Assembly: GCA_023427845.1 (NCBI GenBank)
Contig: JAEYZX010000112.1
Span: forward strand, 1-24,917
Source: Bacteroidota bacterium
Lineage (GTDB): Bacteria; Bacteroidota; Bacteroidia; Flavobacteriales; Flavobacteriaceae
Length of the DNA stretch: 24,917 bases
Direction: 5' to 3'
In this document: positions 1 through 6,664 of the stretch, one piece after another
Numbering within the stretch: position 1 is the first letter of the stretch
Layout of the letters: every line of letters begins with the position of its first letter
Position numbers and translations under genes: made by a program
The notes under the pieces: generated by a model
What the model was told of the DNA's origin: nothing
Databases searched by the model: none
Seen by the model: only the letters and a program-made list of their open reading frames with translations

Positions 1-1
1 G

Positions 2-580
2 CGCGTACTCGACGGCCCGGGAGCATCCCAAAACCAGGTGGCTGCGACGGGTGTTACAAAACAGCCCATTCAGGCTTCGGATCAATTCCAGTTCATAAAA
101 CTCAAAACAGAATTACTTCCCGTAGACAGAAAAGATTTTTTTGGGTCGACTGCATTTTACACATTGATATTTCTGCCATTTCTGGCAATTCCCGCCGTAG
201 TACTGATCCGTAAAAGAAAAGACGCGGCCGACAGCGATATTTCAGGGAACCGCGCGAGAAAATCCGACCGGCTCGCGAAGAAATATCTTTCAGAGGCAAA
301 ACGGCAATTTACCAATAAGGAACTGTTTTACGTCGCACTTGAAAAGGCGATGCATAATTTCCTGAAGGCAAAACTGCACATCGAAACATCTGATATGAGC
401 AAGGAAAAAATCCGCGAGATATTGTTGCAAAAAAATGCGGATCCACAAACCATTGAGGAATTCATTCAGCTTACGGCAGATTGTGATTTTGCGCGCTATG
501 CGCCTTCGTCAACAGGGGCGATCCAGCATGATTATGATAAAGCCGCGAGAATTATTTCAGCATTGGAAAAACAACTATGA
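2..580 (+). CDS. batD: BatD-like protein, C-terminal part (5' end outside window)
   Basis: The reading frame is open from base 2 to the TGA at 578-580 and continues off the left edge, so the GTG at 38 should not be taken as a start. The 192 visible residues hold one hydrophobic segment (about residues 53-70, FYTLIFLPFLAIPAVVLI) followed by a basic linker and a helical cytoplasmic tail with DCDFARYAP near the end. This is the arrangement of the C-terminus of BatD, a membrane protein of the Bacteroides aerotolerance (bat) operon, usually longer than 500 residues with beta-rich extracytoplasmic domains before the single membrane anchor. It overlaps the next gene by 4 bp (ATGA), indicating translational coupling with batE. 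The assignment rests on the tail plus the batE neighbour; the main domains are not in view. The biochemical role of Bat proteins is not well settled. Confidence 0.8.
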   Translation, partial: RVLDGPGASQNQVAATGVTKQPIQASDQFQFIKLKTELLPVDRKDFFGSTAFYTLIFLPFLAIPAVVLIRKRKDAADSDISGNRARKSDRLAKKYLSEAKRQFTNKELFYVALEKAMHNFLKAKLHIETSDMSKEKIREILLQKNADPQTIEEFIQLTADCDFARYAPSSTGAIQHDYDKAARIISALEKQL

Positions 581-1335
581 AAAGTTTATACGCGATAAAA
601 ACACTTTTTTTTATTTTTTTGACCATTCAGTCGATGTGGTCGCAAACTGCATTCGATAAAGCGAACGAGCAGTACCGCAAAGGCGATTTTGCAAATGCAG
701 TTGAGACTTACGAGAGCATCTTAAAATCCGGAAAGGAATCGGCCGAGCTCTATTTTAACCTGGGTAATGCGTATTATAAGCAGAATAAAGTTGCCCCTGC
801 AATCTATAATTTTGAGAAAGCACTTCTGCTGAACCCGAACGACAAAGAAGCTAAAAACAATCTGGCTTTTGCACAGAAGATGCAGATCGATGAAATTAAG
901 GAAGTGAAAAAAATCGGCCTGCGGCATTGGATTGGCGGGTTCACTTCTGCAGTGCATTACAATACCTGGGCGATGATCGCAGTTGGATGCGCTGCGTTGT
1001 TTCTGATTATGTTCCTCGGTTATTATTTTGCTGCATCCACGCTTTATAAACGCATCTTTTTTGGCGGAATGTTCGTTGTGCTGACATTGATTTTATTATC
1101 GGTTTTCGCGGCCGTTTTCGAACGTGAGAATTACGTCAGTGAAAAGCCGGCCATTGTGTTTTCGCCGATTGTCGGAGTAAAGAGCGAGCCGTCGGAAGAT
1201 GCCGATGACGCCTTTGTTTTGCATGAAGGTACGAAAGTGTACGTGACCGAAAAGCTGGATGATTGGCGTAAGATCGAACTTCCCGATGGAAATCAGGGTT
1301 GGATTGAACACGCCGCGATAAAAGAGTTGAAATAA
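577..1335 (+). CDS. batE: BatE: TPR and SH3b membrane protein
   Basis: A 252-residue protein starting at the ATG that overlaps the batD stop. Domains in order: N-terminal signal-like hydrophobic stretch (residues 1-23), TPR repeats (about 24-100, including the pattern ELYFNLGNAYYKQNKVAPAI and LNPNDKEAKNNLA), two transmembrane helices (about 131-153 and 160-181) and a C-terminal SH3b-like domain (about 190-250, ending WRKIELPDGNQGWIEHAAI). This order is that of BatE, the last protein of the bat operon. TPR proteins of the operon probably bind the VWA proteins BatA/BatB encoded upstream, outside the window; that is inference from the family. The stop codon abuts the stop of the convergent CvpA-like gene with no base between, so no independent terminator fits here. 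Confidence 0.88.
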   Translation: MKSLYAIKTLFFIFLTIQSMWSQTAFDKANEQYRKGDFANAVETYESILKSGKESAELYFNLGNAYYKQNKVAPAIYNFEKALLLNPNDKEAKNNLAFAQKMQIDEIKEVKKIGLRHWIGGFTSAVHYNTWAMIAVGCAALFLIMFLGYYFAASTLYKRIFFGGMFVVLTLILLSVFAAVFERENYVSEKPAIVFSPIVGVKSEPSEDADDAFVLHEGTKVYVTEKLDDWRKIELPDGNQGWIEHAAIKELK

Positions 1336-1845
1336 CTAAAATGCTTTCGCCTTGATTTCGCTGAACAATTCCTCGATTGATGGATAAATCAGCACAGCGG
1401 TTTTTAAAATCGGATTGTAAAACATCGATTTCCCGGCTGTTTCGTTGCTTATGAACCGGCCATCACCGTTGAGCTTCGTAAAAAGGTTCAGCGATATACT
1501 GATGATCAATGTCATCTTCAATACGCCAAAAATTCCGCCGAGCAATTTATTGAACAATCCCAGCCCTGCAAAGCTCGCAAGTTTTGTAAAAATCTTCGCC
1601 AACAGCGATATTCCTACTAAAACCAATATAAAGGTCAGTGCAAATGCGACAACCTGGATTGTGTTCGGATTCCACGAAACATGGCTTCCGATAATCGCCT
1701 TTACGAGGTGCGAAAAATGGATCGCGGCCCAAATTCCGATCAGTAAAGATAAAAGTGAAGCGAGTTCGATAAAAAACCCATTCCACAATCCGCGAATCAG
1801 TCCGTATAATAATAATCCGCCAAGCACGAAGTCAATAAAAATCAA
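1336..1845 (-). CDS. CvpA family membrane protein
   Basis: A 169-residue, very hydrophobic protein with four predicted membrane segments (about 3-22, 25-46, 63-86, 100-122), opening IDFVLGGLLLYGLIRGLWNG, the conserved first helix of the CvpA (colicin V production) family. The family is an inner-membrane protein linked to envelope stress; its molecular activity is not known. The only ordinary start in frame is TTG at 1843-1845, because an in-frame TGA lies 6 bp upstream on this strand; a GTG six codons later (residue 7) would cut into the first helix. A TATTTTTG -7 box lies at 1882-1889 on this strand, 36 nt before the TTG. It converges on batE without a spacer and diverges from the gene at 1970. 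Confidence 0.87.
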   Translation of the reverse strand: MIFIDFVLGGLLLYGLIRGLWNGFFIELASLLSLLIGIWAAIHFSHLVKAIIGSHVSWNPNTIQVVAFALTFILVLVGISLLAKIFTKLASFAGLGLFNKLLGGIFGVLKMTLIISISLNLFTKLNGDGRFISNETAGKSMFYNPILKTAVLIYPSIEELFSEIKAKAF

Positions 1846-1871
1846 TAGTCAGGATGTTAGGTATTAATATG

Positions 1872-1890
1872 CTATTTTTGTCAAAAATAG
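1872..1890. promoter_or_regulatory. Palindrome made of two divergent -7 boxes
   Basis: CTATTTTTGTCAAAAATAG is a perfect palindrome around one central base. On the plus strand it gives TATTTTTG (1873-1880) facing the small genes at 1894/1970; on the minus strand it gives TATTTTTG (1889-1882) facing the CvpA gene. Both match the Bacteroidetes -7 consensus TAnnTTTG. No clear -33 TTG/TTTG is visible at 19-21 bp from either box. It could instead, or also, be a repressor operator. Confidence 0.5.
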
Positions 1891-1893
1891 AAA

Positions 1894-1965
1894 ATGAAAC
1901 CACAAACGCAGAATGAATCGGGTTTTTTAGTGAATTCATTTGCTGTTTGTCTTACTGAAATGTGA
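1894..1965 (+). CDS. Possible 23-residue upstream ORF (leader peptide candidate)
   Basis: An ATG at 1894 opens a 23-codon frame (MKPQTQNESGF... ending CLTEM) that stops with TGA at 1963-1965, four bases before the ATG at 1970 and in another frame from it. It starts 13 nt after the plus-strand -7 box at 1873-1880, so it would be the first ORF on that transcript. The short spacing to the next start would allow translational coupling. No motif, amino-acid run or attenuator hairpin is visible, so it may be a chance ORF. Confidence 0.25.
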   Translation: MKPQTQNESGFLVNSFAVCLTEM

Positions 1966-1969
1966 TAGA

Positions 1970-2326
1970 ATGTCAAGAGATATACAATTAAAGGACCGTT
2001 GGGAAAAACTGGTAGAATTGCTTTCCGATAAATTTTCACAGGGCGAAAACCTGGATCTTGACGCAATAATCTATTTGATTGGCGTGCAGGAACTCGGCCA
2101 ATTGCACCGAAAATACAAAAAAGACGAGAAGTTGAACCTGATGCATATCGCGATCTGTCGGCTGCTCGAACCCTACGGGTTCTACGAGTTCGATTTCGTC
2201 GACGGCGATGGCTGGCCACACTACCGCGTAAGGGAGCAGCTTCCGGCGCTGAAGGCAGGCGAACAGTCGATTTTGATGAAAGAGGCAATAGTAAATTACT
2301 TTCTTGAAAAGGAACTGATTTCGTGA
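1970..2326 (+). CDS. Conserved hypothetical protein, 118 aa
   Basis: A soluble, charged protein with no signal peptide or membrane segment. It begins MSRDIQLKDRWEKLVELLSD, then a helical stretch (DLDAIIYLIGVQELGQLHRKY), and ends with an acidic/aromatic part (YGFYEFDFVDGDGWPHYRV) and a last helix. I recognise no catalytic motif. I recall similar small proteins in other Flavobacteriaceae but cannot assign a function. An upstream in-frame TTG (1940) would add ten residues; the ATG at 1970 is preferred because the charged, regular sequence starts there and the added segment is unlike the rest. Its TGA is followed by six T and then directly by repeat copy A. It sits upstream of pheS, which has its own -7 box. 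Confidence 0.75.
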   Translation: MSRDIQLKDRWEKLVELLSDKFSQGENLDLDAIIYLIGVQELGQLHRKYKKDEKLNLMHIAICRLLEPYGFYEFDFVDGDGWPHYRVREQLPALKAGEQSILMKEAIVNYFLEKELIS

Positions 2327-2332
2327 TTTTTT

Positions 2333-2436
2333 CAGGAGCTGATCCCGCTGTCTGCTTTACCTTTTTCTCCACCGGCCCATTGCTTTCCCGGATACGTTTT
2401 CAACGAGAAAAAGGGTACCGCTGCCCATCGGGGCTA
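2333..2436 (+). repeat. Intergenic repeat, copy A (104 bp)
   Basis: The 5' block CAGGAGCTGATCC then GCTGTCTGCT, and the 3' block CCGCTGCCCATCGGGGCTA, recur in copies B (3599-3678, inverted) and C (22848-22926). Between the blocks is a hairpin with a 10-bp perfect stem, CCTTTTTCTC (2360-2369) with GAGAAAAAGG (2405-2414), around a 35-nt loop. It starts after the upstream gene's TGA and six T, and ends 12 bp before the pheS -7 box. No coding function. Possible roles: a structured 3' UTR, a terminator, or a small non-autonomous mobile repeat. Confidence 0.85.
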
Positions 2437-2448
2437 ACGAATTATCGC

Positions 2449-2456
2449 TAAATTTG
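2449..2456 (+). promoter_or_regulatory. pheS -7 promoter element
   Basis: TAAATTTG matches the Bacteroidetes consensus TAnnTTTG exactly and ends 18 nt before the pheS ATG. No good -33 TTG is visible at the expected spacing; repeat copy A occupies that place. Confidence 0.55.
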
Positions 2457-2474
2457 CACTTCAACTTTTGAAAG

Positions 2475-3494
2475 ATGACCGAAAAGATAAAACAATATAT
2501 AGCCGAAGCTCAGGCATTCACAACAACAAACAAAGATTCACTTGAGGCATTCCGTATAAAATTCCTTGGTAAAAAAGGGATTTTGAATGACTTCTTCGCC
2601 GAATTCCGCAATGTTCCGAACGAACAGAAAAAGGAGTTTGGGCAGGTGATAAATCAACTCAAGAATGTCGCTGAGGAAAAAGTAAAATCAATTCAGGAAA
2701 TTCTCGAAAACAGTGAAGAAACCAACGGAATTTACGGCGATCTGACACGTCCGGGCGAACCGCTTAATATCGGTTCCCGACATCCGATTTCGCTGGTTAA
2801 AAACCAGATCATCGACATCTTTTCGAATGTTGGCTTCAATGTTTCCGAAGGTCCGGAAATAGAAGACGACTGGCACAATTTTACCGCATTAAACCTGCCC
2901 GAATATCATCCGGCGCGCGATATGCAGGATACGTTTTTTATCCAGACCAATCCCGATGTTTTGTTGCGTACGCATACATCATCCGTGCAGGTGCGGTACA
3001 TGGAAAACAACAAGCCGCCAATCCGAACCATTTCTCCGGGACGCGTTTTTAGAAACGAAGCCGTGTCATCGCGATCACACTGCATTTTCCATCAGGTAGA
3101 AGGACTTTACATCGACAAGGATGTTTCATTCGCCGATTTGAAGCAGACGCTTTTGTACTTCACAAAGGAAATGTTCGGAAAATCAAAAATCCGCCTCCGG
3201 CCATCTTACTTCCCGTTTACCGAGCCAAGTGCCGAGGTCGACATTTATTGGGGTCTCAAAACCGAAACCGATTACAGGATTACCAAAGGTACAGGTTGGC
3301 TTGAAATCATGGGATGCGGAATGGTAGATCCGAACGTGCTCAAAAATTGCGGCATCAATCCCGACGAATACAACGGATTCGCATTCGGAATGGGAATCGA
3401 GCGTATTGCGATGCTTTTGTATCAGATAGGCGATATACGAATGTTCTATGAAAACGATGTTCGGTTTTTGGAACAGTTCAAGGCGAGTATTTGA
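2475..3494 (+). CDS. pheS: Phenylalanyl-tRNA synthetase alpha subunit
   Basis: 339 residues, close to the usual 330-350. PheS forms the catalytic core of the (alpha-beta)2 enzyme that charges tRNA-Phe in the cytoplasm. Visible parts: N-terminal coiled-coil arm (about 1-90) with FLGKKGILNDF; class II catalytic domain with DMQDTFF (149-155), RTHTSSVQ (165-172), motif 2 GRVFRNEAVSSRSHCIFHQVEG (residues 189-210, ends GR and EG), RPSYFPFTEPSAEVDI (242-257) and motif 3 AFGMGIERIAML (303-314). All expected catalytic-core motifs are present. The ATG at 2475 lies 18 nt after a -7 box. pheT is not next to it, which is common in Bacteroidetes. The gene is flanked by inverted copies A and B of the intergenic repeat. 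Confidence 0.97.
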   Translation: MTEKIKQYIAEAQAFTTTNKDSLEAFRIKFLGKKGILNDFFAEFRNVPNEQKKEFGQVINQLKNVAEEKVKSIQEILENSEETNGIYGDLTRPGEPLNIGSRHPISLVKNQIIDIFSNVGFNVSEGPEIEDDWHNFTALNLPEYHPARDMQDTFFIQTNPDVLLRTHTSSVQVRYMENNKPPIRTISPGRVFRNEAVSSRSHCIFHQVEGLYIDKDVSFADLKQTLLYFTKEMFGKSKIRLRPSYFPFTEPSAEVDIYWGLKTETDYRITKGTGWLEIMGCGMVDPNVLKNCGINPDEYNGFAFGMGIERIAMLLYQIGDIRMFYENDVRFLEQFKASI

Positions 3495-3506
3495 TAAAGT
3501 CGAAAG

Positions 3507-3541
3507 GGATGAGGGATGAGGCAAAAGGCAAAAGGGATGGG
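3507..3541 (+). repeat. Heptamer-periodic purine-rich tandem array
   Basis: Starting 12 bp after the pheS stop, five consecutive 7-bp units all begin with GG: GGGATGA twice, GGCAAAA twice, then GGGATGG. The period carries on in degraded form: TCGAGAA (3542-3548) and GGCAGAA (3549-3555). The strand is almost pure purine. Beyond it AACCTGAA occurs twice (3554-3561 and 3569-3576). No ORF, and no terminator-like hairpin. Confidence 0.75.
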
Positions 3542-3598
3542 TCGAGAAGGCAGAACCTGAACGGAGCAAACCTGAAATTTGAAATCAATCCGCGACCC

Positions 3599-3678
3599 TA
3601 GCCCTGATGGAAGCGGAAATCCTGTGCCGGCATTCTTTTGACGGTACAGATTGCAGCGAACAGCAGGATAAGCTCCTA
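3599..3678 (-). repeat. Intergenic repeat, copy B (80 bp, inverted)
   Basis: Read on the minus strand this begins TAGGAGCTTATCC, continues GCTGTTCGCT, and ends TCCGCTTCCATCAGGGCTA, aligning with copies A and C at both ends. Its central hairpin pairs CTGTGCCG (3622-3629) with CGGTACAG (3642-3649): eight base pairs on the plus-strand RNA with one G-U, loop 12 nt. The central sequence is unlike A or C. It ends 6 bp before the ATG at 3685, and its ATG at 3607 creates a misleading upstream start for that gene. Confidence 0.85.
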
Positions 3679-3684
3679 AACAAA

Positions 3685-4092
3685 ATGAGAAAAGACATTA
3701 TTATACCCGAAGTCGAAAACGTTTTTATAGCCGCGGTTCAGCAATGGAACGACGACTTCATGGAAAAAACCTGGTATGCATACCTGGTGAACGACAGCGA
3801 TTTCAAGCTGGATAGCGTGATGGTCGTTTCAAAAGCGTTTGGGACCTTAGAAGGCGAAATGCGCAAAACATCGCTGCTTCGCCATGCATTTGTTGAAATT
3901 CAGCCTGTATCGGCCGTTAAGATCGAAATGATCGAAAAAAGCGTGCTGGCGCTGAACAATGAATTTATGGTGACGTTTTTTATCGGTGATAAACTATACG
4001 ACAAGAAGTACACTTTTAAAGCCAATAGCATTAACGAATCGGAAGTCGAGGAAGTGCCAATCCTATTTGTCGACGGTGTCATTGTGCGCTGA
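3685..4092 (+). CDS. Conserved hypothetical protein, 135 aa
   Basis: The protein begins MRKDIIIPEVENVFIAAVQQ and continues EKTWYAYLVND. It is soluble, with alternating beta-type segments (FKLDSVMVVSKAFGTL, NEFMVTFFIGDKLYDKKYTF) and a C-terminal PILFVDGVIVR; no signal peptide or membrane helix. I recall it as a conserved uncharacterised Flavobacteriaceae protein often close to pheS, but know no function. The frame is open back to an ATG at 3607, but that 26-residue extension is translated from repeat copy B and is Cys-rich and unlike the rest, so ATG 3685 is chosen. No -7 box was found just upstream; it may be read through from pheS. It converges on gpsA with a 69-bp gap in which no convincing terminator was seen. 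Confidence 0.75.
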   Translation: MRKDIIIPEVENVFIAAVQQWNDDFMEKTWYAYLVNDSDFKLDSVMVVSKAFGTLEGEMRKTSLLRHAFVEIQPVSAVKIEMIEKSVLALNNEFMVTFFIGDKLYDKKYTFKANSINESEVEEVPILFVDGVIVR

Positions 4093-4161
4093 TGCGGTGC
4101 TTTTTGCGACATTTGAAATAATCCGGCACAAAATCTCCTGAACTGAAATTCGACCTTTGCG

Positions 4162-5157
4162 TTAATCGAGTTTATCAGTAAGTTTTCGAAACACGTCTTT
4201 TGCTTCTTTTCCTTCGTATAATATTTCGTAAACAGCATTTATAATTGGCGTTTTTGCACCATATTTGAGATTAAGTTCATAGGCGCTCTTGGCCGCATAA
4301 TATCCTTCGGCAACCATGCTCATTTCCATCATGGCCGATTTTACGGTATAGCCTTTTCCGATCATATTCCCAAACATCCGGTTTCGTGAAAAAACCGAAT
4401 AGCCCGTCACCAGCAAATCGCCCAAATAAGCCGAATTGTTGATGTTGCGTTTCATCTTGTGGACTTTTTTGATGAACTTTTTCATCTCGCGGATTCCATT
4501 ACTCATCAAAACCGACTGAAAGTTATCGCCATAACCCAGTCCGTGTGCGATTCCTGCTGCGATTGCATAGATGTTTTTCAGCATCGCGGCATATTCGGTT
4601 CCGATGATATCATCTGAAATCTTTGCTTTGATGTAATTGCCCGAAAGGTTTTCGGCCATGACTTTCGCTTTTTCAGCATCGCCGCATGCGATTGTCAGGT
4701 ATGACAGCCGTTCAAGTGCAACTTCTTCAGCGTGGCATGGCCCGGTGATAACGCCGATATTCTGAAGATCTATACCGTATTTTACATTGAAATGTTCGCC
4801 AACGATAAGGCTGGTTTCGGGAACGATTCCTTTTATTGCCGAAAAAATAACTTTGCCATCGAGGCTTTCGGTTAATTTATCAAGTTCGCGGCTGAGAAAA
4901 GCCGACGGAATCGCAAAAATCAGATAATCGGCATATGCGACGGCTTCATTGATATCGCTCGTAAGACGTAATTTTTCGACGTGGAATTCAACCGAGCTCA
5001 GGTAATTCGGATTGTGGAAATGCTCCTTTATATGCTTTACGGCTTCTTCATTCCGCATGTACCACGCAATCTCATCAAGGTTGTTGCAAAGCATTTTTGC
5101 GATGGCTGTAGCCCAGCTTCCGCCGCCGATTACAGCAAATTTAGGTTTCCTGTCCAT
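4162..5157 (-). CDS. gpsA: NAD(P)-dependent glycerol-3-phosphate dehydrogenase
   Basis: 331 residues, the usual size for GpsA, which reduces dihydroxyacetone phosphate to sn-glycerol-3-phosphate for phospholipid synthesis. The N-terminal Rossmann site is FAVIGGGSWATAIAKML (7-23); the third glycine of GxGxxG is Ala. Other family signs: SAIKGI (106-111), ITGPCHAEEV (137-146), the catalytic lysine in AMLKNIYAIAAGI (Lys194) and GDLLVTGYSVFSRNRMFG (246-263). The ATG at 5155-5157 is preferred over an in-frame codon at 5187 because MDRKPKFAVIGGG is the normal N-terminus and a TACTTTTG -7 box ends 17 nt upstream, leaving the longer form partly outside the transcript. Transcribed alone; the next gene on this strand ends at 5446, beyond a hairpin. 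Confidence 0.96.
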   Translation of the reverse strand: MDRKPKFAVIGGGSWATAIAKMLCNNLDEIAWYMRNEEAVKHIKEHFHNPNYLSSVEFHVEKLRLTSDINEAVAYADYLIFAIPSAFLSRELDKLTESLDGKVIFSAIKGIVPETSLIVGEHFNVKYGIDLQNIGVITGPCHAEEVALERLSYLTIACGDAEKAKVMAENLSGNYIKAKISDDIIGTEYAAMLKNIYAIAAGIAHGLGYGDNFQSVLMSNGIREMKKFIKKVHKMKRNINNSAYLGDLLVTGYSVFSRNRMFGNMIGKGYTVKSAMMEMSMVAEGYYAAKSAYELNLKYGAKTPIINAVYEILYEGKEAKDVFRKLTDKLD

Positions 5158-5174
5158 TGTAAAAATTTGTGGTT

Positions 5175-5182
5175 CAAAAGTA
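5175..5182 (-). promoter_or_regulatory. gpsA -7 promoter element
   Basis: On the minus strand TACTTTTG fits TAnnTTTG, 17 nt before the gpsA ATG at 5157. No TTG lies 19-21 bp upstream; the nearest is about 30 bp away. Confidence 0.5.
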
Positions 5183-5278
5183 AGCAAAATTGCCGAATCT
5201 GAAGGCGAATTTCAAGCCGTTCTGTGCAGCTGCTCCGAAAAATAACATGCTCACTTTCAGCACCGAATGTTATAAATT

Positions 5279-5394
5279 AACAAAATTTTATGATTTGAAG
5301 GGCAATCATCACGATAACTCTGCGTTGTTAAAGTTATTCGCATGCTGAGTTGCAATTCAGCATTAAAAAGATAAGAAGTTAGTTAAATTTTGTT
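5279..5394. repeat. Inverted repeats in the gpsA-nadD gap
   Basis: Two symmetrical elements lie in this 288-bp non-coding stretch. ATGCTGA (5342-5348) pairs with TCAGCAT (5357-5363) over an 8-nt loop. Around it, AACAAAATTT (5279-5288) and AAATTTTGTT (5385-5394) are exact reverse complements about 97 bp apart. The outer pair is AT-rich and may be chance. No ORF worth calling lies here. Confidence 0.35.
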
Positions 5395-5407
5395 TTTGGT
5401 GTTTTGA

Positions 5408-5442
5408 GAAAGGCGCTTTTGAATCATTCAGAAGCGCCTTTC
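5408..5442 (-). terminator. Hairpin after nadD, probable terminator
   Basis: GAAAGGCGCTT (5408-5418) and AAGCGCCTTTC (5432-5442) form an 11-bp perfect stem with a 13-nt loop, three bases after the nadD stop on the minus strand. There is no U-run on either side, so it may be a weak terminator or an mRNA 3'-end stabiliser. Confidence 0.6.
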
Positions 5443-5445
5443 GAT

Positions 5446-6027
5446 TTATTTGCGATACAGGTTATTGTAGTCGATGTATTCCCAAACTTTATGCGGCAGC
5501 AGTGGTTTCACGTTTTTGCTGTTTTTGATATTTTCCCGGATGAATGTCGACGAGATTTCGACAATTGGTGCTTTGACCAGCTGCACCTTGATGTGGTCTG
5601 CAAATTGTGCGGTGGTGACATCTGCCGAAAGTCGCGGATAAACATAAATATCGTGATTTTGCAGGATCACCTCGTAGTTTTTCCATTTGTGCAGCGACTT
5701 CAGATTGTCTTCGCCCATAATCAGCGAGAATTCGTATTGCGGAAATTTTTCCTGCAGATGCGCCAAAGTATGGACGGTATAATTTGGTTGCGGAAGTTTG
5801 AATTCGATGTCGCTTGGTTTCAACGACGGATAATCTTCAGTTGCTAAGTGCACGAGTTCGAGCCGCTGATAATCATCCAACAAGGTTTCCTTCTTTTTTA
5901 ATGGGTTATGTGGCGTAACAACCAGCCAGATTTGATCCATATCGGTATATTCGGCCATATGGTTCGCAATGATCAAATGACCGATATGAATTGGATTAAA
6001 GGTGCCGAAATAAAGTCCGATTTTCAT
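5446..6027 (-). CDS. nadD: Nicotinate-nucleotide adenylyltransferase
   Basis: 193 residues. NadD transfers AMP from ATP to nicotinate mononucleotide to form deamido-NAD in NAD synthesis. The nucleotidyltransferase signature GTFNPIHIGH is at residues 8-17, the substrate loop VTPHNPLK at 37-44, IMGEDNL around 103-109, and the second ATP motif ISSTFIRENI at 158-167. The frame is open further upstream to 6081, but MKIGLYFGTFNP is the normal N-terminus, so the ATG at 6027 is used. It lies 55 bp after gmk on the same strand and is probably the last gene of the yicC-gmk-nadD transcript, closed by the 5408-5442 hairpin. Confidence 0.95.
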   Translation of the reverse strand: MKIGLYFGTFNPIHIGHLIIANHMAEYTDMDQIWLVVTPHNPLKKKETLLDDYQRLELVHLATEDYPSLKPSDIEFKLPQPNYTVHTLAHLQEKFPQYEFSLIMGEDNLKSLHKWKNYEVILQNHDIYVYPRLSADVTTAQFADHIKVQLVKAPIVEISSTFIRENIKNSKNVKPLLPHKVWEYIDYNNLYRK

Positions 6028-6082
6028 TACAGTGCTTTTAAAGCCAGATTCAGGAATTATAATCGAAAACGCGTTTGCCAAA

Positions 6083-6655
6083 CTATTTTTTTACGAAATC
6101 GCGAACCAGCATATAGGCTTCGGCCTTTGCTTCGTCGAGATCATAGTTTTTGATGATTTTGTCGAATTGCGGCGCAGTGGCGAGTTCAACAGAGGCTTTT
6201 GCGATCCGCATATTGATTTTGTCGTCGCTTTCGGTCGATCGTTTTTTCAAACGGATCTTCAATTCGTCAATACTTGGCGGTTTTACAAAAACGGCGAGAG
6301 TCTCTTCGGGATAACGTCTTTTTATGCGCAATCCGCCTGCAACGTCTATATCAAAAAACACATTTTTTCCCTTCGCCCAAATCCGTTCGATTTCACTTTT
6401 TAACGTACCATAGAAATTGTCGCGGTAAACTTCTTCCCATTCCAGGAAATCTTCCGATTTTATGTGTTTTTTAAATTCATCGAGCGAAATAAAGTAATAA
6501 TCGCTGCCGTGAACTTCATGGGCACGTGGCTCGCGTGAAGTAGCCGATATCGAAAACTCAAGGTTCAGTTCGTCTATTCCAAGCAAATGCCTAACGATGG
6601 TGGTTTTGCCTGATCCCGACGGTGCCGAGAACACAATGAGTTTTCCTTTATTCAT
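6083..6655 (-). CDS. gmk: Guanylate kinase
   Basis: 190 residues, typical size. Guanylate kinase phosphorylates GMP (and dGMP) to GDP with ATP. The P-loop APSGSGKTT is at residues 11-19; the GMP-binding segment follows with SATSREPRAHEVHGSDYYF (38-55 region), then FLEWEEVYRDNFYGT and the FDIDVAGG segment (VFFDIDVAGGLRIK). LID and C-terminal helices are complete. It begins 9 bp after the yicC stop, so yicC and gmk are almost certainly co-transcribed, a neighbourhood seen widely in bacteria. Confidence 0.97.
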   Translation of the reverse strand: MNKGKLIVFSAPSGSGKTTIVRHLLGIDELNLEFSISATSREPRAHEVHGSDYYFISLDEFKKHIKSEDFLEWEEVYRDNFYGTLKSEIERIWAKGKNVFFDIDVAGGLRIKRRYPEETLAVFVKPPSIDELKIRLKKRSTESDDKINMRIAKASVELATAPQFDKIIKNYDLDEAKAEAYMLVRDFVKK

Positions 6656-6664
6656 TCGATTTGT

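Noticed and set aside
1881..2372. 163-codon minus-strand open frame over the small hypothetical gene and repeat copy A
   Set aside because: It is antisense to a better coding frame, is highly basic and Arg-rich from reading the opposite strand, and includes repeat sequence.
3507..3541. Heptamer array considered as a CRISPR or origin iteron set
   Set aside because: The units are only 7 bp with no spacers, no cas genes or AT-rich unwinding region are near, and no DnaA-box pattern is visible.
5158..5445. Small RNA or riboswitch in the gpsA-nadD gap
   Set aside because: Only two simple inverted repeats were found, with no recognised aptamer pattern and no promoter plus terminator pair for a small RNA.
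5404..5847. 147-codon plus-strand open frame over nadD
   Set aside because: It is the shadow of nadD, whose catalytic motifs are complete on the other strand; it starts inside the hairpin.
6028..6081. 18-residue N-terminal extension of nadD
   Set aside because: NadD begins at MKIGLYFGTFNP immediately before the nucleotidyltransferase motif; the extension has no family counterpart.
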